64,000 nucleotides of DNA from Oxobacter pfennigii (GCF_001317355.1 NZ_LKET01000027.1:1-64000); one strand, 5' to 3'. Numbered from the stretch's first letter, positions 32,428-41,439 are shown. Notes: generated from the letters alone by a model not told the origin. Translations and numbers: made by a program.

Positions 32428-32456
32428 ATATTATCACATTTAGCTGCTTAAAACAA
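32428..32456 (-). promoter_or_regulatory. Promoter of the cobalamin riboswitch-cblTS unit
   Basis: On the minus strand, TTGTTT (32451-32456) and TAATAT (32428-32433) have a 17-bp spacer. The predicted start falls within the adjacent palindrome. Confidence 0.65.
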
Positions 32457-32465
32457 TATTTAAAA

Positions 32466-35400
32466 CTACATTTCTGCTGTTATATCTCCTGCAACGGTAT
32501 TTTTCCTTTTAAATAGCTTTGTCTTAAGAAATACCGAAAGATCATCAAACAATGTATAGGTTACCGGGATAAAGACCAGTGTCAATAAGGTTGAAAGGGT
32601 CAATCCGCCTATAACCACCGTACCCATAGGCGCCATAGTCTCGGCTCCTTCGCCTATTCCTAATGCCATGGGCATAAGGCCTAAAATGGTTGTCAAAGTC
32701 GTCATCAATATCGGTCTTAGCCTTATGGGGCCTGCATTTATAACGGCAGTCCTCCTGTCCTCTCCTCTTTTTCTTCTTGTTATAATGTAGTCTATCAGCA
32801 CTATGGCATTATTAACAACTATACCGGCCAGCATTATAACTCCTATAAAAGCCGGGACGCTTAAAGACCTTCTTGTCAATGCCAGAGCCAGGGCGCCTCC
32901 CGAAAATGAGAAGGGCACTGACAGCATGATTATAAATGGATTCAGCAATGACTCAAACTGGGATGCTATTACCATGTAAACTATGATAAGGGCAAGAACG
33001 AGCGCCATTCCAAGATCGGCAAAAGCTTCCTGCTGCTGCTGGCTTTCTCCGCCTATCTCAAAAATATATCCGTCCGGCATATTATATTCCATAAGCTTTT
33101 GATTTATATCATTTGTCACGCTCAAAAGGTCTCTTCCCATAATCTGGCTGGATACGGTAACCACCCTAACCTGATTATCCCTGTTTATGGTTATGGGGCC
33201 TTTTTCTATGGTTACCTCGGCCACCTGGCCTATAGTAACGCTGGCACCCGAGGCTGTCTGTATTATTATCTGCTTTAAATTGGATAAGCTTTCATTGTAC
33301 AAATTATCGCTCTTTATAACTACGTCCAGCTCATCACCGTCATATTTCAGTGTTGTCGCCGTTCTTCCTGTAATATTTCCCCTTACGGCTGACGCTATCT
33401 GGGAGGCTGTCAGGCCATACTGGGTGGCAGCACGCCTGTCTATTTTTATCTGAACTTCGGGTACCTCTCTGTCCAGGCTGGAGCTTGGTTCTCTTGTTCC
33501 TTCGACAGATCTTATTATATTTTCAAAATCATCGCTTATTCTTTTCAGCTCTTCCAAATCGTCTCCCTTTATGCTTATGCTTATAGGAGAACCTCCCATC
33601 ATACCCATGCTGCCGGTTGCGGCCGTAACTCCTATTTTAGCACCGGGTATATCCTTTACCAGATTACGTATTTCATCTGCTACTTCAAGAGAGCCTCTCT
33701 CTCTTTCGCTTAAGCTTTTCAGCATTACTGTAATAGAGCCGCTGTTTGAGCCCCCGCCAAGATAACCTCCGCCGGAACCCGCCCTTGAAAATACCGACTT
33801 TATTTCCTGAATTCCTTCAATCTTTCCCTCAATGTCTGACACCAATTTTGCCACATCTTCAATTTCAGCGCCGTCAGGCATGGATATGCTTATGGAAATC
33901 TGACCCTGGTCCGATTGGGGGAAAAATTCCGAACCAACTGTTGAAAGGGAGACCATGCTTGCTATAAATACGGCAATGGCTATAAATACGGTGCTCTTTC
34001 TGTGATTCAACGCCCAGTTTAATATCTTTTTATATACGGATTCCATACCGTTAAAGAATTTATCAAAGCCTGCATATATGAAAGAAAAGATTTTTAATAT
34101 GCCTTTTCTTTCCTTGTTCTTGTTCCTGTCCACCTTAAGTAATTTAGATGCCATCATGGGAACAACTGTAAGTGCTATCACAAGTGAAGCCACCAGTGAA
34201 AAGGTTATGGTCAAGGCCAGCTCCTTAAAAATTATGGCAGTCATGCCTTCAACGAATACTATAGGTATAAATACGGCAATTGTGGTCAGAGTTGATGCCA
34301 CAACGGCCATGCTTACTTCCCCCGTACCTTCAATGGCTGCATCTTCCCTGGAATGCCCTTCCTCCCTAAACCTGAATATATTTTCCAATACCACTATGGA
34401 GTTATCCACCAGCATACCTATACCTAAGGCCAGACCTCCGAGAGTCATCATATTCAATGTGATTTTGCTGAAATATAAAAGGGCAAAGGTAGCTATAATG
34501 GAAACCGGGATGGACACGCCTATTATAAATGTAGTCCTTAAATTTCTTAAGAATAAGAACAATATAAGAATGGCCAGTATTCCGCCCTGTATGGCGCTGT
34601 TTGCCACATTATCAATAGAGAACCTTATGTATTCCGACTGATCCATTACAACTTCAAAATTTATGTTGGGAAAATCCTTCTTTAAATTTTCAAGCTCTTT
34701 TGTTACACTTTCAGCAACGGCCACGGTATTTGTGCCCGACTGCTTTTGTATCGATATATTTATGCTGTCTCTGCCGTTAGTCTTTACAATGCTTGTGGTA
34801 TCCTTGTAATTCAATTGAACATCCGCTATGTCGCTTAAAGTTACCACACCGCCTGTTTGCAAAGGTATGGGAAGAGCCCTTATCTCATCCACGCTTTTAA
34901 ATTCGCCTACAGTTTTTATGGTCAGCTTCTGATTTCCGTTTTGCACCTGACCTCCAGGCATATTTAAGTTTTCCGACGCCAGTATCTGTGAAAGGTAATC
35001 TAAAGACAGGCCGTAGCCTCTCATTTTTTGTTCGTTTACCAAAATTTCTATCTGATTTGTATATCCTCCCGTTGTGCTGACGGAAGCAATACCTTCCAGC
35101 CTTTCAAACCTGGGCTGAATGCTGTCTTCAGCTATTGCCTGAAGCTTTGATAATTCCATTGTACTTGTCAATGAAAGCTGGACTATGGCCTGGGCATTGG
35201 GGTCTATTTTTATTACCATGGGATCTCCCGCATCTTCAGGCAGCATTCCCTTAACCATGTCCACCTTTTCCCTCATTTCAAGGGATGTAAAATCCATATC
35301 GATTCCAAAGTCAAACTCCGCTATAACCACGGAATTGCCTTCGGATGACATGGAGGTTATGTTTTTTATATTGCTTACGGTACCTATGGCCCCTTCTATA

Positions 35401-35597
35401 GGCCTTGTTATGAGGTTTTCCACCTCCTGGGGCCCTGCTCCCGAATAGGATGTTGAAACTATTATAATTGGAATCTCGATATTGGGCAGCAAATCTATAG
35501 GAAGCCTTTGCAATGATACCGCACCTAAAATTATTATAATCAGGGTCAGCATCATGACGGTGACAGGCTTTTTGACTGAGAGCTTCGAAAGGTTCAT
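32466..35597 (-). CDS. RND efflux transporter permease (HAE1/SwrC-like)
   Basis: This 1043-residue pump belongs to the AcrB/MMPL-related RND superfamily. Its 12-helix plan is duplicated: TM1 (13-31), a large extracytoplasmic domain, TM2-6, then the repeat. Signatures include IEIPIIIVSTSYSGAGPQEV, the helix-4 GLALGIGMLVDNSIVVLENI with the proton-relay aspartates, and the C-terminal GIVVNNAIVLIDYI. It is HAE1-like, as SwrC of Bacillus. The start is ATG 35597, overlapping the adaptor stop by one base. With no outer membrane, it should export amphiphiles or antibiotics across one membrane together with the adaptor. Confidence 0.95.
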   Translation of the reverse strand: MNLSKLSVKKPVTVMMLTLIIIILGAVSLQRLPIDLLPNIEIPIIIVSTSYSGAGPQEVENLITRPIEGAIGTVSNIKNITSMSSEGNSVVIAEFDFGIDMDFTSLEMREKVDMVKGMLPEDAGDPMVIKIDPNAQAIVQLSLTSTMELSKLQAIAEDSIQPRFERLEGIASVSTTGGYTNQIEILVNEQKMRGYGLSLDYLSQILASENLNMPGGQVQNGNQKLTIKTVGEFKSVDEIRALPIPLQTGGVVTLSDIADVQLNYKDTTSIVKTNGRDSINISIQKQSGTNTVAVAESVTKELENLKKDFPNINFEVVMDQSEYIRFSIDNVANSAIQGGILAILILFLFLRNLRTTFIIGVSIPVSIIATFALLYFSKITLNMMTLGGLALGIGMLVDNSIVVLENIFRFREEGHSREDAAIEGTGEVSMAVVASTLTTIAVFIPIVFVEGMTAIIFKELALTITFSLVASLVIALTVVPMMASKLLKVDRNKNKERKGILKIFSFIYAGFDKFFNGMESVYKKILNWALNHRKSTVFIAIAVFIASMVSLSTVGSEFFPQSDQGQISISISMPDGAEIEDVAKLVSDIEGKIEGIQEIKSVFSRAGSGGGYLGGGSNSGSITVMLKSLSERERGSLEVADEIRNLVKDIPGAKIGVTAATGSMGMMGGSPISISIKGDDLEELKRISDDFENIIRSVEGTREPSSSLDREVPEVQIKIDRRAATQYGLTASQIASAVRGNITGRTATTLKYDGDELDVVIKSDNLYNESLSNLKQIIIQTASGASVTIGQVAEVTIEKGPITINRDNQVRVVTVSSQIMGRDLLSVTNDINQKLMEYNMPDGYIFEIGGESQQQQEAFADLGMALVLALIIVYMVIASQFESLLNPFIIMLSVPFSFSGGALALALTRRSLSVPAFIGVIMLAGIVVNNAIVLIDYIITRRKRGEDRRTAVINAGPIRLRPILMTTLTTILGLMPMALGIGEGAETMAPMGTVVIGGLTLSTLLTLVFIPVTYTLFDDLSVFLKTKLFKRKNTVAGDITAEM

Positions 35598-36730
35598 CAA
35601 TTATCACCTCTGACTATCTTAACTTTTGTTCCATTTTCTACATAGTCCTGCCCCTTGACAATTATATTTTCACCTTCGTTAAGACCGCTTATAACCTCAA
35701 CTAATGAGCCGGTATCCATGCCAATTGCAACTTCCTTTTCAACGGCCGCATCATTTTCAACTACATATACGTAACTCTTTCCTTCTTTTTCTTTTATGCT
35801 TTCCTTTTTAACTATGATTGCATCATTAACCGTATCTGTGCTGAACTCCACCTTTGCAAACATTCCAGGCAGGATTTCCTGTTCTTTATTATCTATATTG
35901 ATTATTACGGGATACATCTGAGTCTTGGAGTCTGCCACAGGGCTTATGTTTTCTATGTGGCCTGTATACTCCTTGCCGGGTATGGCAGTGAGAGCTATTT
36001 TAACCTCTTGTCCTAGCTTTAAGGAGCTTATCATATTTTCTGCAGCGCCTATCTGGACATTTACAATATCCATGTCCACGATGGTTACTGCAGGCTGGGC
36101 TGTGGATGCCATCTCCCCTGCTTCCACGTTTACAGCGGATACAATTCCCCTTATAGGTGATTCAATAACTGTGTTCTGTAAATTTTGCATTGCCTGGTTG
36201 TAGGATACTTCCGCCTGGCTTAACTGGGCGCTGTATAGATCAAGCTGTATGGAGGATGCAGCAAGCTCTGCCTGCTCTAAATCCTTCTTTGATATGGCGC
36301 CGCTGTCATATAAAGTTTTCATTCTATCATATGTAAGTTTTGCATTATTATATTTTTCCAAGTTCATTTGGTAATTAGCATTAGCCAAATCATAGGCAGC
36401 CTTTGTTGAATCCACCTGCTTTTGAATATCTTCGCGATCTAATGTCAGTAAAACCTGCTTTTCATTAACCTTGTCCCCCACCTTGACATTAACGGCTGCT
36501 ACCTTCCCGGGGGCTTTGGGCATGACAGCTATTTCCTTATCAGGAAATACTTTGCCGCTTAATGTGGACATATTGGACAGGTTTTCCTTTTTTATAGTTT
36601 GTGTTTCAACAGGGGTATATATATCCGTCTGAGGCGCAGGTCCCGCAGATTGGGGCTGGCCGCCGCAGCCGGCTAAAATACTCACCAATACAAGAATAAG
36701 AATAGTCATGGATAAAAATTTCTTTTTCAT
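35597..36730 (-). CDS. RND efflux adaptor (membrane fusion protein) lipoprotein
   Basis: This 377-residue lipoprotein has a signal peptide ending in the lipobox LAGC (Cys22). It then has the HlyD/MFP plan: beta-barrel start, a lipoyl half (KAPGKVAAVNVKVGDKVNEK), a helical hairpin (about 110-185, rich in coiled-coil heptads), the second lipoyl half (SPIRGIVSAVNVEAGEM), and the beta-barrel/MP domain. It is the first gene of the operon with the RND permease. GGAGGAG precedes the ATG. Attachment to the outer membrane-side leaflet fits a Gram-positive RND system. Confidence 0.94.
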   Translation of the reverse strand: MKKKFLSMTILILVLVSILAGCGGQPQSAGPAPQTDIYTPVETQTIKKENLSNMSTLSGKVFPDKEIAVMPKAPGKVAAVNVKVGDKVNEKQVLLTLDREDIQKQVDSTKAAYDLANANYQMNLEKYNNAKLTYDRMKTLYDSGAISKKDLEQAELAASSIQLDLYSAQLSQAEVSYNQAMQNLQNTVIESPIRGIVSAVNVEAGEMASTAQPAVTIVDMDIVNVQIGAAENMISSLKLGQEVKIALTAIPGKEYTGHIENISPVADSKTQMYPVIINIDNKEQEILPGMFAKVEFSTDTVNDAIIVKKESIKEKEGKSYVYVVENDAAVEKEVAIGMDTGSLVEVISGLNEGENIIVKGQDYVENGTKVKIVRGDN

Positions 36731-37023
36731 TAATACTCCTCCATAAATTAATTATTATTGCTTTTATATTTAATATGGTTTGGTTACCACAGATCGGCAT
36801 GGGCTGTAAAATAAACGGCAGATTAAGAATAGGTACATAACAAAATTATAATATCTTGTGCGCAAATATTAAACCCCTTGTTTAAGGTATACATTAGTCT
36901 TTTTAGCATAATTTCACATTTAACTATACCATATAATAATATCTTTTAATTCTGAATTAGTATTAAATTAAATATTAATTATTTATAAACTATTGCAGAC
37001 AAGTTCAGATAAGGTACAGTGCC
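36731..37023. promoter_or_regulatory. Intergenic region upstream of the RND operon
   Basis: AT-rich DNA of about 290 bp. On the minus strand a perfect -10 TATAAT (36845-36850) has a weak -35 TTTAAT 17 bp upstream, giving an adaptor leader of about 110 nt. No riboswitch, operator palindrome or small gene was recognised. Confidence 0.4.
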
Positions 37024-37053
37024 AAAAAAAGCCCTGAAATTTCTTTCAAAGCT
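37024..37053 (-). terminator. Terminator of the YafK-like gene
   Basis: AGCTTTGAAA and TTTCAGGGCT pair on the minus strand with a 4-nt loop, followed by seven T residues. The hairpin begins at the last codon, so the stop codon lies within the stem. Confidence 0.75.
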
Positions 37054-37864
37054 TTTTTATATTTATTATATATCTTCCGTCCCGTCCTATGTTTATGACA
37101 GGAAGAGTTTTTGTGCTTTCAAAGGCATCATAGCCTGCCTTTATATTCTCCCAGAAATAAAGCAGTTCTGCATCATCCTTATGCCTCTCCTGCAGCTCCC
37201 GGAAGCCTATATCATCCATGATTTTTGGAAAAATGTGAACCTCAATCCTGTCCTGTCCCTGGGATACGGCTTCAACGGCAGCAATGTATAGCTCTTTTAT
37301 GCCGTCATCATTAATGGGAATACAGCCGATAGTACTGCTGCCTCCGTGGATAAATATATCTCCTCCGGGATTTTCCCTGTACCCTAATATCATATCCGAC
37401 TCATTCGGGTAATTGATGCTTAAGGATAGATAATATTTGCTCAAAGGATTAAAATAATCGATGAAATAAAAGCCTTCGGGCACCTGCTTATCACCTTCTT
37501 TTCTCTTAGGTCCTAAAACACCTGAGGATTTGCTTACCGGGTAGCTTTTTACAAGTGTGTAGGGCTTATCCTTTGAGCTTGACCAAAGCTCCAGTATCCC
37601 TTCTTCTTTAAAAACCCTTATGAATATGCTCTTGGGGGGGTATTTCACATTTTTCGAAGTGAAAATGTCTTTAAGCAATTTATTTTTTTCTTTGTAGGCC
37701 AGTTTTACTCTTTCATATTCCATCTGTTTTTCTTTGAACATTTTTCTTGTAAACCTCTGCAGTATCAATAGCCCTGCCATAACCAGAATAAATATTAAAA
37801 CTGCCGCCGACTTTGTTGAATCCAATGCTTTTAAATTAAAAATATTATACAAAACTGTAGCCAT
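37046..37864 (-). CDS. Membrane-anchored L,D-transpeptidase-fold protein (YafK-like)
   Basis: This 272-residue protein has one N-terminal transmembrane anchor (about 18-38), a charged helix, and an extracytoplasmic YkuD-fold domain. The active-site region reads DIFIHGGSSTIGCIPINDDG, with catalytic Cys and upstream His. This spacing resembles E. coli YafK/DpaA rather than classical SHGC L,D-transpeptidases. GFYFIDYFNP and LSLSINYPNESD also fit that subfamily. Family members work on peptidoglycan cross-links or on bonds between peptidoglycan and protein. Here the natural substrate is unknown. It is convergent with the RND side and divergent from cotJ. Confidence 0.85.
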   Translation of the reverse strand: MATVLYNIFNLKALDSTKSAAVLIFILVMAGLLILQRFTRKMFKEKQMEYERVKLAYKEKNKLLKDIFTSKNVKYPPKSIFIRVFKEEGILELWSSSKDKPYTLVKSYPVSKSSGVLGPKRKEGDKQVPEGFYFIDYFNPLSKYYLSLSINYPNESDMILGYRENPGGDIFIHGGSSTIGCIPINDDGIKELYIAAVEAVSQGQDRIEVHIFPKIMDDIGFRELQERHKDDAELLYFWENIKAGYDAFESTKTLPVINIGRDGRYIINIKKL

Positions 37865-37994
37865 TTTTAAAACCCTTTGCTTAACCTCCCCTTAAAAATA
37901 TTGTTAACTATATAATATTCACGTCCATTGATTTTGTGAACTTCAAATAGGGATTTTTATGAAATGCCTTGATATATTTATACTTGCACAAATT

Positions 37995-38024
37995 TTGACA
38001 AGCTGAATATGATGGTATTATAAG
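37995..38024 (+). promoter_or_regulatory. Promoter region of the cotJ operon
   Basis: TTGACA (37995-38000) with TTATAA at 17 bp or TATAAG at 18 bp looks sigma-A-like. GAATAT within the spacer could instead act as a sporulation (sigma-E-like) -35, but no clean sigma-E -10 follows. The cotJ operon of Bacillus is sigma-E dependent, so the assignment is uncertain. Confidence 0.5.
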
Positions 38025-38047
38025 TTTATATTTTTGAGGTGAATCTT

Positions 38048-38242
38048 TTGCTTCGTTATCCGATGCCTGCGGGCATGCCGTTACCTATGAATAATTTGGA
38101 ATATGCAAGAGCATATGTTTTGATCCAGCCATACATGGGAGTTGTTCTTCCCGAAGAAGCATTAAAAAGAGGTACTGTTTTTCCATTCCTTTTAAAATCA
38201 TATCTGCCTCAGCTTGAAAAGATCGAAAAGGGGGAAGATTAA
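38048..38242 (+). CDS. cotJA: Spore coat-associated protein CotJA
   Basis: This is a 64-residue protein with the CotJA pattern YVLIQPYMGVVLPEEALKRG followed by TVFPFLLKSYLPQ. In Bacillus, CotJA is needed to assemble CotJC into the inner spore coat. The start is taken as TTG 38048, six bases after GAGGTG; a GTG at 38039 lies inside that site. It is the first gene of cotJABC, with the stop codon directly abutting the cotJB ATG. Confidence 0.92.
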   Translation: MLRYPMPAGMPLPMNNLEYARAYVLIQPYMGVVLPEEALKRGTVFPFLLKSYLPQLEKIEKGED

Positions 38243-38503
38243 ATGAGAGAAATGGATGTTAAGGACCTTGTAAAGAGAATTAAAGAGCTTGAATTCGCTG
38301 CCGTTGACCTGAATCTGTTTCTTGATAATAACCCTACATGCCAGCAGGCTATATCCGACTTCAACATCGTTCATAAGGAATTGATGGATTTAAAGGAAAT
38401 GTACAATATGAGGGTGGGGCCTTTGCAGAATTTCGGAAATTCCCCCAGCAAATCAGTCTGGACATGGGTTGACGAGCCCTGGCCCTGGGAAAGCGGCGAG
38501 TGA
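38243..38503 (+). CDS. cotJB: Spore coat protein CotJB
   Basis: This 86-residue helical protein matches CotJB: LEFAAVDLNLFLDNNPTCQQ, then ISDFNIVHKELMDLKEMY, and a tryptophan-rich C-terminus WTWVDEPWPWESGE. It is made during sporulation and acts with CotJA and CotJC in the coat. AAGGGGGAAG precedes the ATG within the end of cotJA, indicating coupling. Confidence 0.94.
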   Translation: MREMDVKDLVKRIKELEFAAVDLNLFLDNNPTCQQAISDFNIVHKELMDLKEMYNMRVGPLQNFGNSPSKSVWTWVDEPWPWESGE

Positions 38504-38518
38504 TGAGGAGGAATAGTC

Positions 38519-39091
38519 ATGTGGATTTATGAAAAGAAATTAGAATATCCGGTTCATATTAAAAATAAGGACTTAAAGCTGGCTAAATGCATAATGGCAC
38601 AATATGGGGGACCTGACGGAGAATTAAGCGCATCACTCAGATATCTTGCACAGCGCCATACCATGCCTACGGGCAAATCAAAGGCACTGTTGAATGATAT
38701 AGGCACTGAGGAATTAGCTCATGTTGAGATTGTATGTGCAATTATTTACCAGCTTACGAAAGATGCTACTCCTGAAGAGCTGAAAGAAGCAGGCCTCGGC
38801 GGATATTTCACACAGCATGATAACGCACTGTATCCTGCAGACGCAAACGGAGTTCCATGGACCGCAGCATTCATACAGTCTATTGGAGACCCTGTTACCG
38901 ACCTGACAGAGGATATGGCAGCAGAGCAAAAAGCAAGGACAACATACGAACATCTTATTGCTCTCGCAGATGATCCTGACGTTATAGATCCCCTTAAATT
39001 CCTGTGGGCAAGGGAAGTCGTTCACTTCCAGCGCTTTGGCGAAGCACTGGTGGATGTACAGGAACGTTTAAACAGCAAAAGGTTTTTTTAA
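38519..39091 (+). CDS. cotJC: Spore coat manganese catalase CotJC
   Basis: This 190-residue four-helix-bundle protein belongs to the Mn-catalase family. Metal-ligand glutamates and histidines are visible in DGELSASLRYLAQR, GTEELAHVEIV, AAEQKARTTYEHLI and AREVVHFQRFGEAL. It probably degrades hydrogen peroxide in the spore coat and is a structural coat component. The AGGAGG site precedes its ATG. An R-type terminator follows 47 bp later. Confidence 0.95.
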   Translation: MWIYEKKLEYPVHIKNKDLKLAKCIMAQYGGPDGELSASLRYLAQRHTMPTGKSKALLNDIGTEELAHVEIVCAIIYQLTKDATPEELKEAGLGGYFTQHDNALYPADANGVPWTAAFIQSIGDPVTDLTEDMAAEQKARTTYEHLIALADDPDVIDPLKFLWAREVVHFQRFGEALVDVQERLNSKRFF

Positions 39092-39137
39092 TTTGCCTTA
39101 GACAGAAGAATGACTTCTGCTCGGTAAAAGTTTAAAA

Positions 39138-39209
39138 GGGGCTGTTGCATTTTGAACACTCAATATGCTATGTTCATTTACGTTGTTCATAATGCAACAG
39201 CTCTTTTTT
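39138..39209. repeat. R-family element, internally deleted (R7), terminator
   Basis: GGGGCTGTTGCATTTTGAAC and GTTCATAATGCAACAGCTC pair with two G-U at the base, followed by six T residues. The middle keeps TGCTATGTTC of larger copies but has lost the inner arms and apical loop. It separates convergent cotJC and pdaA. Confidence 0.85.
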
Positions 39210-39226
39210 ATTGTCTTTAGGTGTAG

Positions 39227-40045
39227 CTACATATCAAGGGTTTTTAATTGATAGCCATTTTCCTGCAATTTTTTTATGGCCATATACACTGCCCAGGGGC
39301 TCTGGGGGGACACTGCATGCATCAATATTATGCCGCCGTTATGATGGTTGTTTAATATGGAATTGTATATATATCCCGCCTCTGCTTCCTTTACCCAGTC
39401 CACGCAGGCAATGCTCCAGAATATAGTTTTGTAGCCCGTATCCTTGACGGTTTTCATGACGGGATCCGACCATTCCTCATAGGGAGTCCTTAAATATTTC
39501 ATGTGGATGTTGTAGCGGTTTTTTATCCTGTCATGCATATCCATTATCTCTTTTCTTATCTTGGCTTCACTTAAGGTATGAAGCTTCAGGTAATTTGCCG
39601 TGTGGTTCTGAAGGGAATGGCCTTCTTTTACTATTCTGTCCACGATTTCCGGATTTTTTTCGAAATAGTCCTTTATGATAAAAAAAGTAGCCTTGACGTT
39701 ATTAGCTTTAAGTACGTCTAAAATGGCATTGGTGTTGCCCGATTCGTAGCCTAAATCAATGGTCAGGTAAATTGTCTTTTTATCCGGATCGCCGGTATAA
39801 TATGCGTTGTATTTTTGAAGCATTTCCTTGGCAGCCTTTGGTATCTCCGGCTGTTTATGCTCGTTGTTTCGTTTTACCTCCCAGCCGTGGTTGGTTGGGC
39901 TTGAGCTTGATTTTGGGTTTGTTTTTTGGTTTGGAGATGCTTTTGAGCTTCCATTCGGGCTGGCTAAGAGTAAAAGATGATTATTGCCCTGTATAAAGAA
40001 AAATGCTGCTATAACTGTTATAAAAAACATCGGTATTTTTTTCAC
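39227..40045 (-). CDS. pdaA: Polysaccharide deacetylase, PdaA-like
   Basis: This is an exported NodB-domain enzyme of about 272 residues. An N-terminal hydrophobic segment (IPMFFITVIAAFFFI) serves as signal or anchor; a Ser/Asn/Pro-rich linker follows. The domain shows motif 1 TIDLGYESGNT, motif 2 SLQNHTANYLKLH and motif 3 LRTPYEEWSDPV. This pattern fits PdaA, which makes muramic delta-lactam in spore cortex peptidoglycan, and the gene sits next to cotJABC. The start codon is unclear: GTG 40045 follows GGGTGAT; a GTG at 40054 and an ATG at 40030 are alternatives. Confidence 0.88.
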   Translation of the reverse strand: MKKIPMFFITVIAAFFFIQGNNHLLLLASPNGSSKASPNQKTNPKSSSSPTNHGWEVKRNNEHKQPEIPKAAKEMLQKYNAYYTGDPDKKTIYLTIDLGYESGNTNAILDVLKANNVKATFFIIKDYFEKNPEIVDRIVKEGHSLQNHTANYLKLHTLSEAKIRKEIMDMHDRIKNRYNIHMKYLRTPYEEWSDPVMKTVKDTGYKTIFWSIACVDWVKEAEAGYIYNSILNNHHNGGIILMHAVSPQSPWAVYMAIKKLQENGYQLKTLDM

Positions 40046-40211
40046 ATTTATCACCCAGGCTTATTATTTGCAAAGTTGAGCCTTATTATATAGAAACATA
40101 ATGGTATAATAGTATATATCAGTAAAAAATATAAAAGGCCAAGGTCTGGGATGGAAAAAAGTAAGATTGGATTTTGATTTAAAATTTAATTTGGGGAAAA
40201 GAGGTTGAATT

Positions 40212-41435
40212 ATGGAAAAAGTAGTGGATAAATTTTTAAGATACGTAAAGTATGATACCCAATCACAAGAGGATGTCGAAGACTATCCAAGCACAGAAGG
40301 TCAGCTTGTTCTTTTAAAGGATTTGGCAAAGGAATTAAAAGATTTGGGGTTAAGGGATGTTACCATGGACGAATTTGGCTATGTTTTTGCCACTTTACCG
40401 TCAAATATTCAAAAGGATCTTCCAATCATAGGCTTTATCGCCCATACCGATACCAGCAATGCCATGCCGGGTAAAAACGTCAATCCTAAAATAACTGAAA
40501 ACTATGACGGTAATGATATAGTACTTAACGAAAAGCTTGGAATCCTGTTATCCCCCAATGAATTCCCTGACCTGTTGAATTACAAGGGAGATACAATAAT
40601 TTCAACGGATGGGATCACATTATTAGGGGCCGACGATAAGGCAGGGGTTGCGGAAATTATGACGGCTGTCGAGTATCTTGTAAATCACCCCGAAATAAAG
40701 CACGGCACAATTAAGGTGGGCTTTACTCCCGACGAGGAGGTTGGAAGAGGAGTGGACTTTTTTGATGTTAAAAAGTTCGGAGCTGATTTTGCTTATACTG
40801 TGGACGGAGGAAAAATAGGAGAAGTTGAATATGAAAACTTCAATGCGGCTATTGCAAAATTTGATATACACGGAAAGAGCACTCACACCGGCTCGGCAAA
40901 AGGAGTCATGGTAAATTCCATGTACATAGCATCGGAGCTTAATATGATGATTCCCCAGGATGAGACGCCGGCAGCAACAGAAGGGTATCAGGGATTTTAT
41001 CATCTGCATACCTTAAGCGGCAATGTGGAGCTTACAAAAACCAGCTATTTACTGAGGGATTTTACTGATGAGGGACTTTTAAACCGCAAAAAATTCATGC
41101 AGGAATTGGCTGTAAAATTAAATAAAAAATACGGTGAAGGCACTGTTGAAGTAAAGATTAAGGATCAGTATTCCAATATGGTTGAGAAGGTAAAAGAAAG
41201 GCAGCATATCGTTGATACTGCCATTGAGGCCATGAAGGAAGCTGGTGTTGAACCCCTCGTCCAGCCAATAAGAGGCGGTACTGACGGTGCAAGATTGTCC
41301 TTTATGGGATTGCCCTGTCCCAACCTTTTTACCGGGGGACACAACTTCCACGGAAAATATGAATTTATCCCCCTTAAGTCCATGGAAAAATCCGTTGAGG
41401 TAATACTAAAAATTATTGAAATTTATGCAAGATAA
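40212..41435 (+). CDS. pepT: Peptidase T (tripeptidase)
   Basis: This 407-residue cytoplasmic M20-family metallopeptidase removes the N-terminal residue of tripeptides. The di-zinc site is complete: IAHTDTS, LGADDKAG (bridging Asp), TPDEEVGRG (catalytic and ligand Glu), YTVDGG, and GGHNFHGKYEFIP. PIRGGTDGARLSFMG in the C-terminal half is also typical. AGAGGTTGA precedes the ATG. It is monocistronic with a strong bidirectional terminator behind it. Confidence 0.96.
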   Translation: MEKVVDKFLRYVKYDTQSQEDVEDYPSTEGQLVLLKDLAKELKDLGLRDVTMDEFGYVFATLPSNIQKDLPIIGFIAHTDTSNAMPGKNVNPKITENYDGNDIVLNEKLGILLSPNEFPDLLNYKGDTIISTDGITLLGADDKAGVAEIMTAVEYLVNHPEIKHGTIKVGFTPDEEVGRGVDFFDVKKFGADFAYTVDGGKIGEVEYENFNAAIAKFDIHGKSTHTGSAKGVMVNSMYIASELNMMIPQDETPAATEGYQGFYHLHTLSGNVELTKTSYLLRDFTDEGLLNRKKFMQELAVKLNKKYGEGTVEVKIKDQYSNMVEKVKERQHIVDTAIEAMKEAGVEPLVQPIRGGTDGARLSFMGLPCPNLFTGGHNFHGKYEFIPLKSMEKSVEVILKIIEIYAR

Positions 41436-41439
41436 AATT

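Noticed and set aside
34078-34641. Open frame of 187 codons antisense to the RND permease gene
   Set aside because: The RND frame on the other strand is strongly conserved and this frame has no family features or ribosome site.
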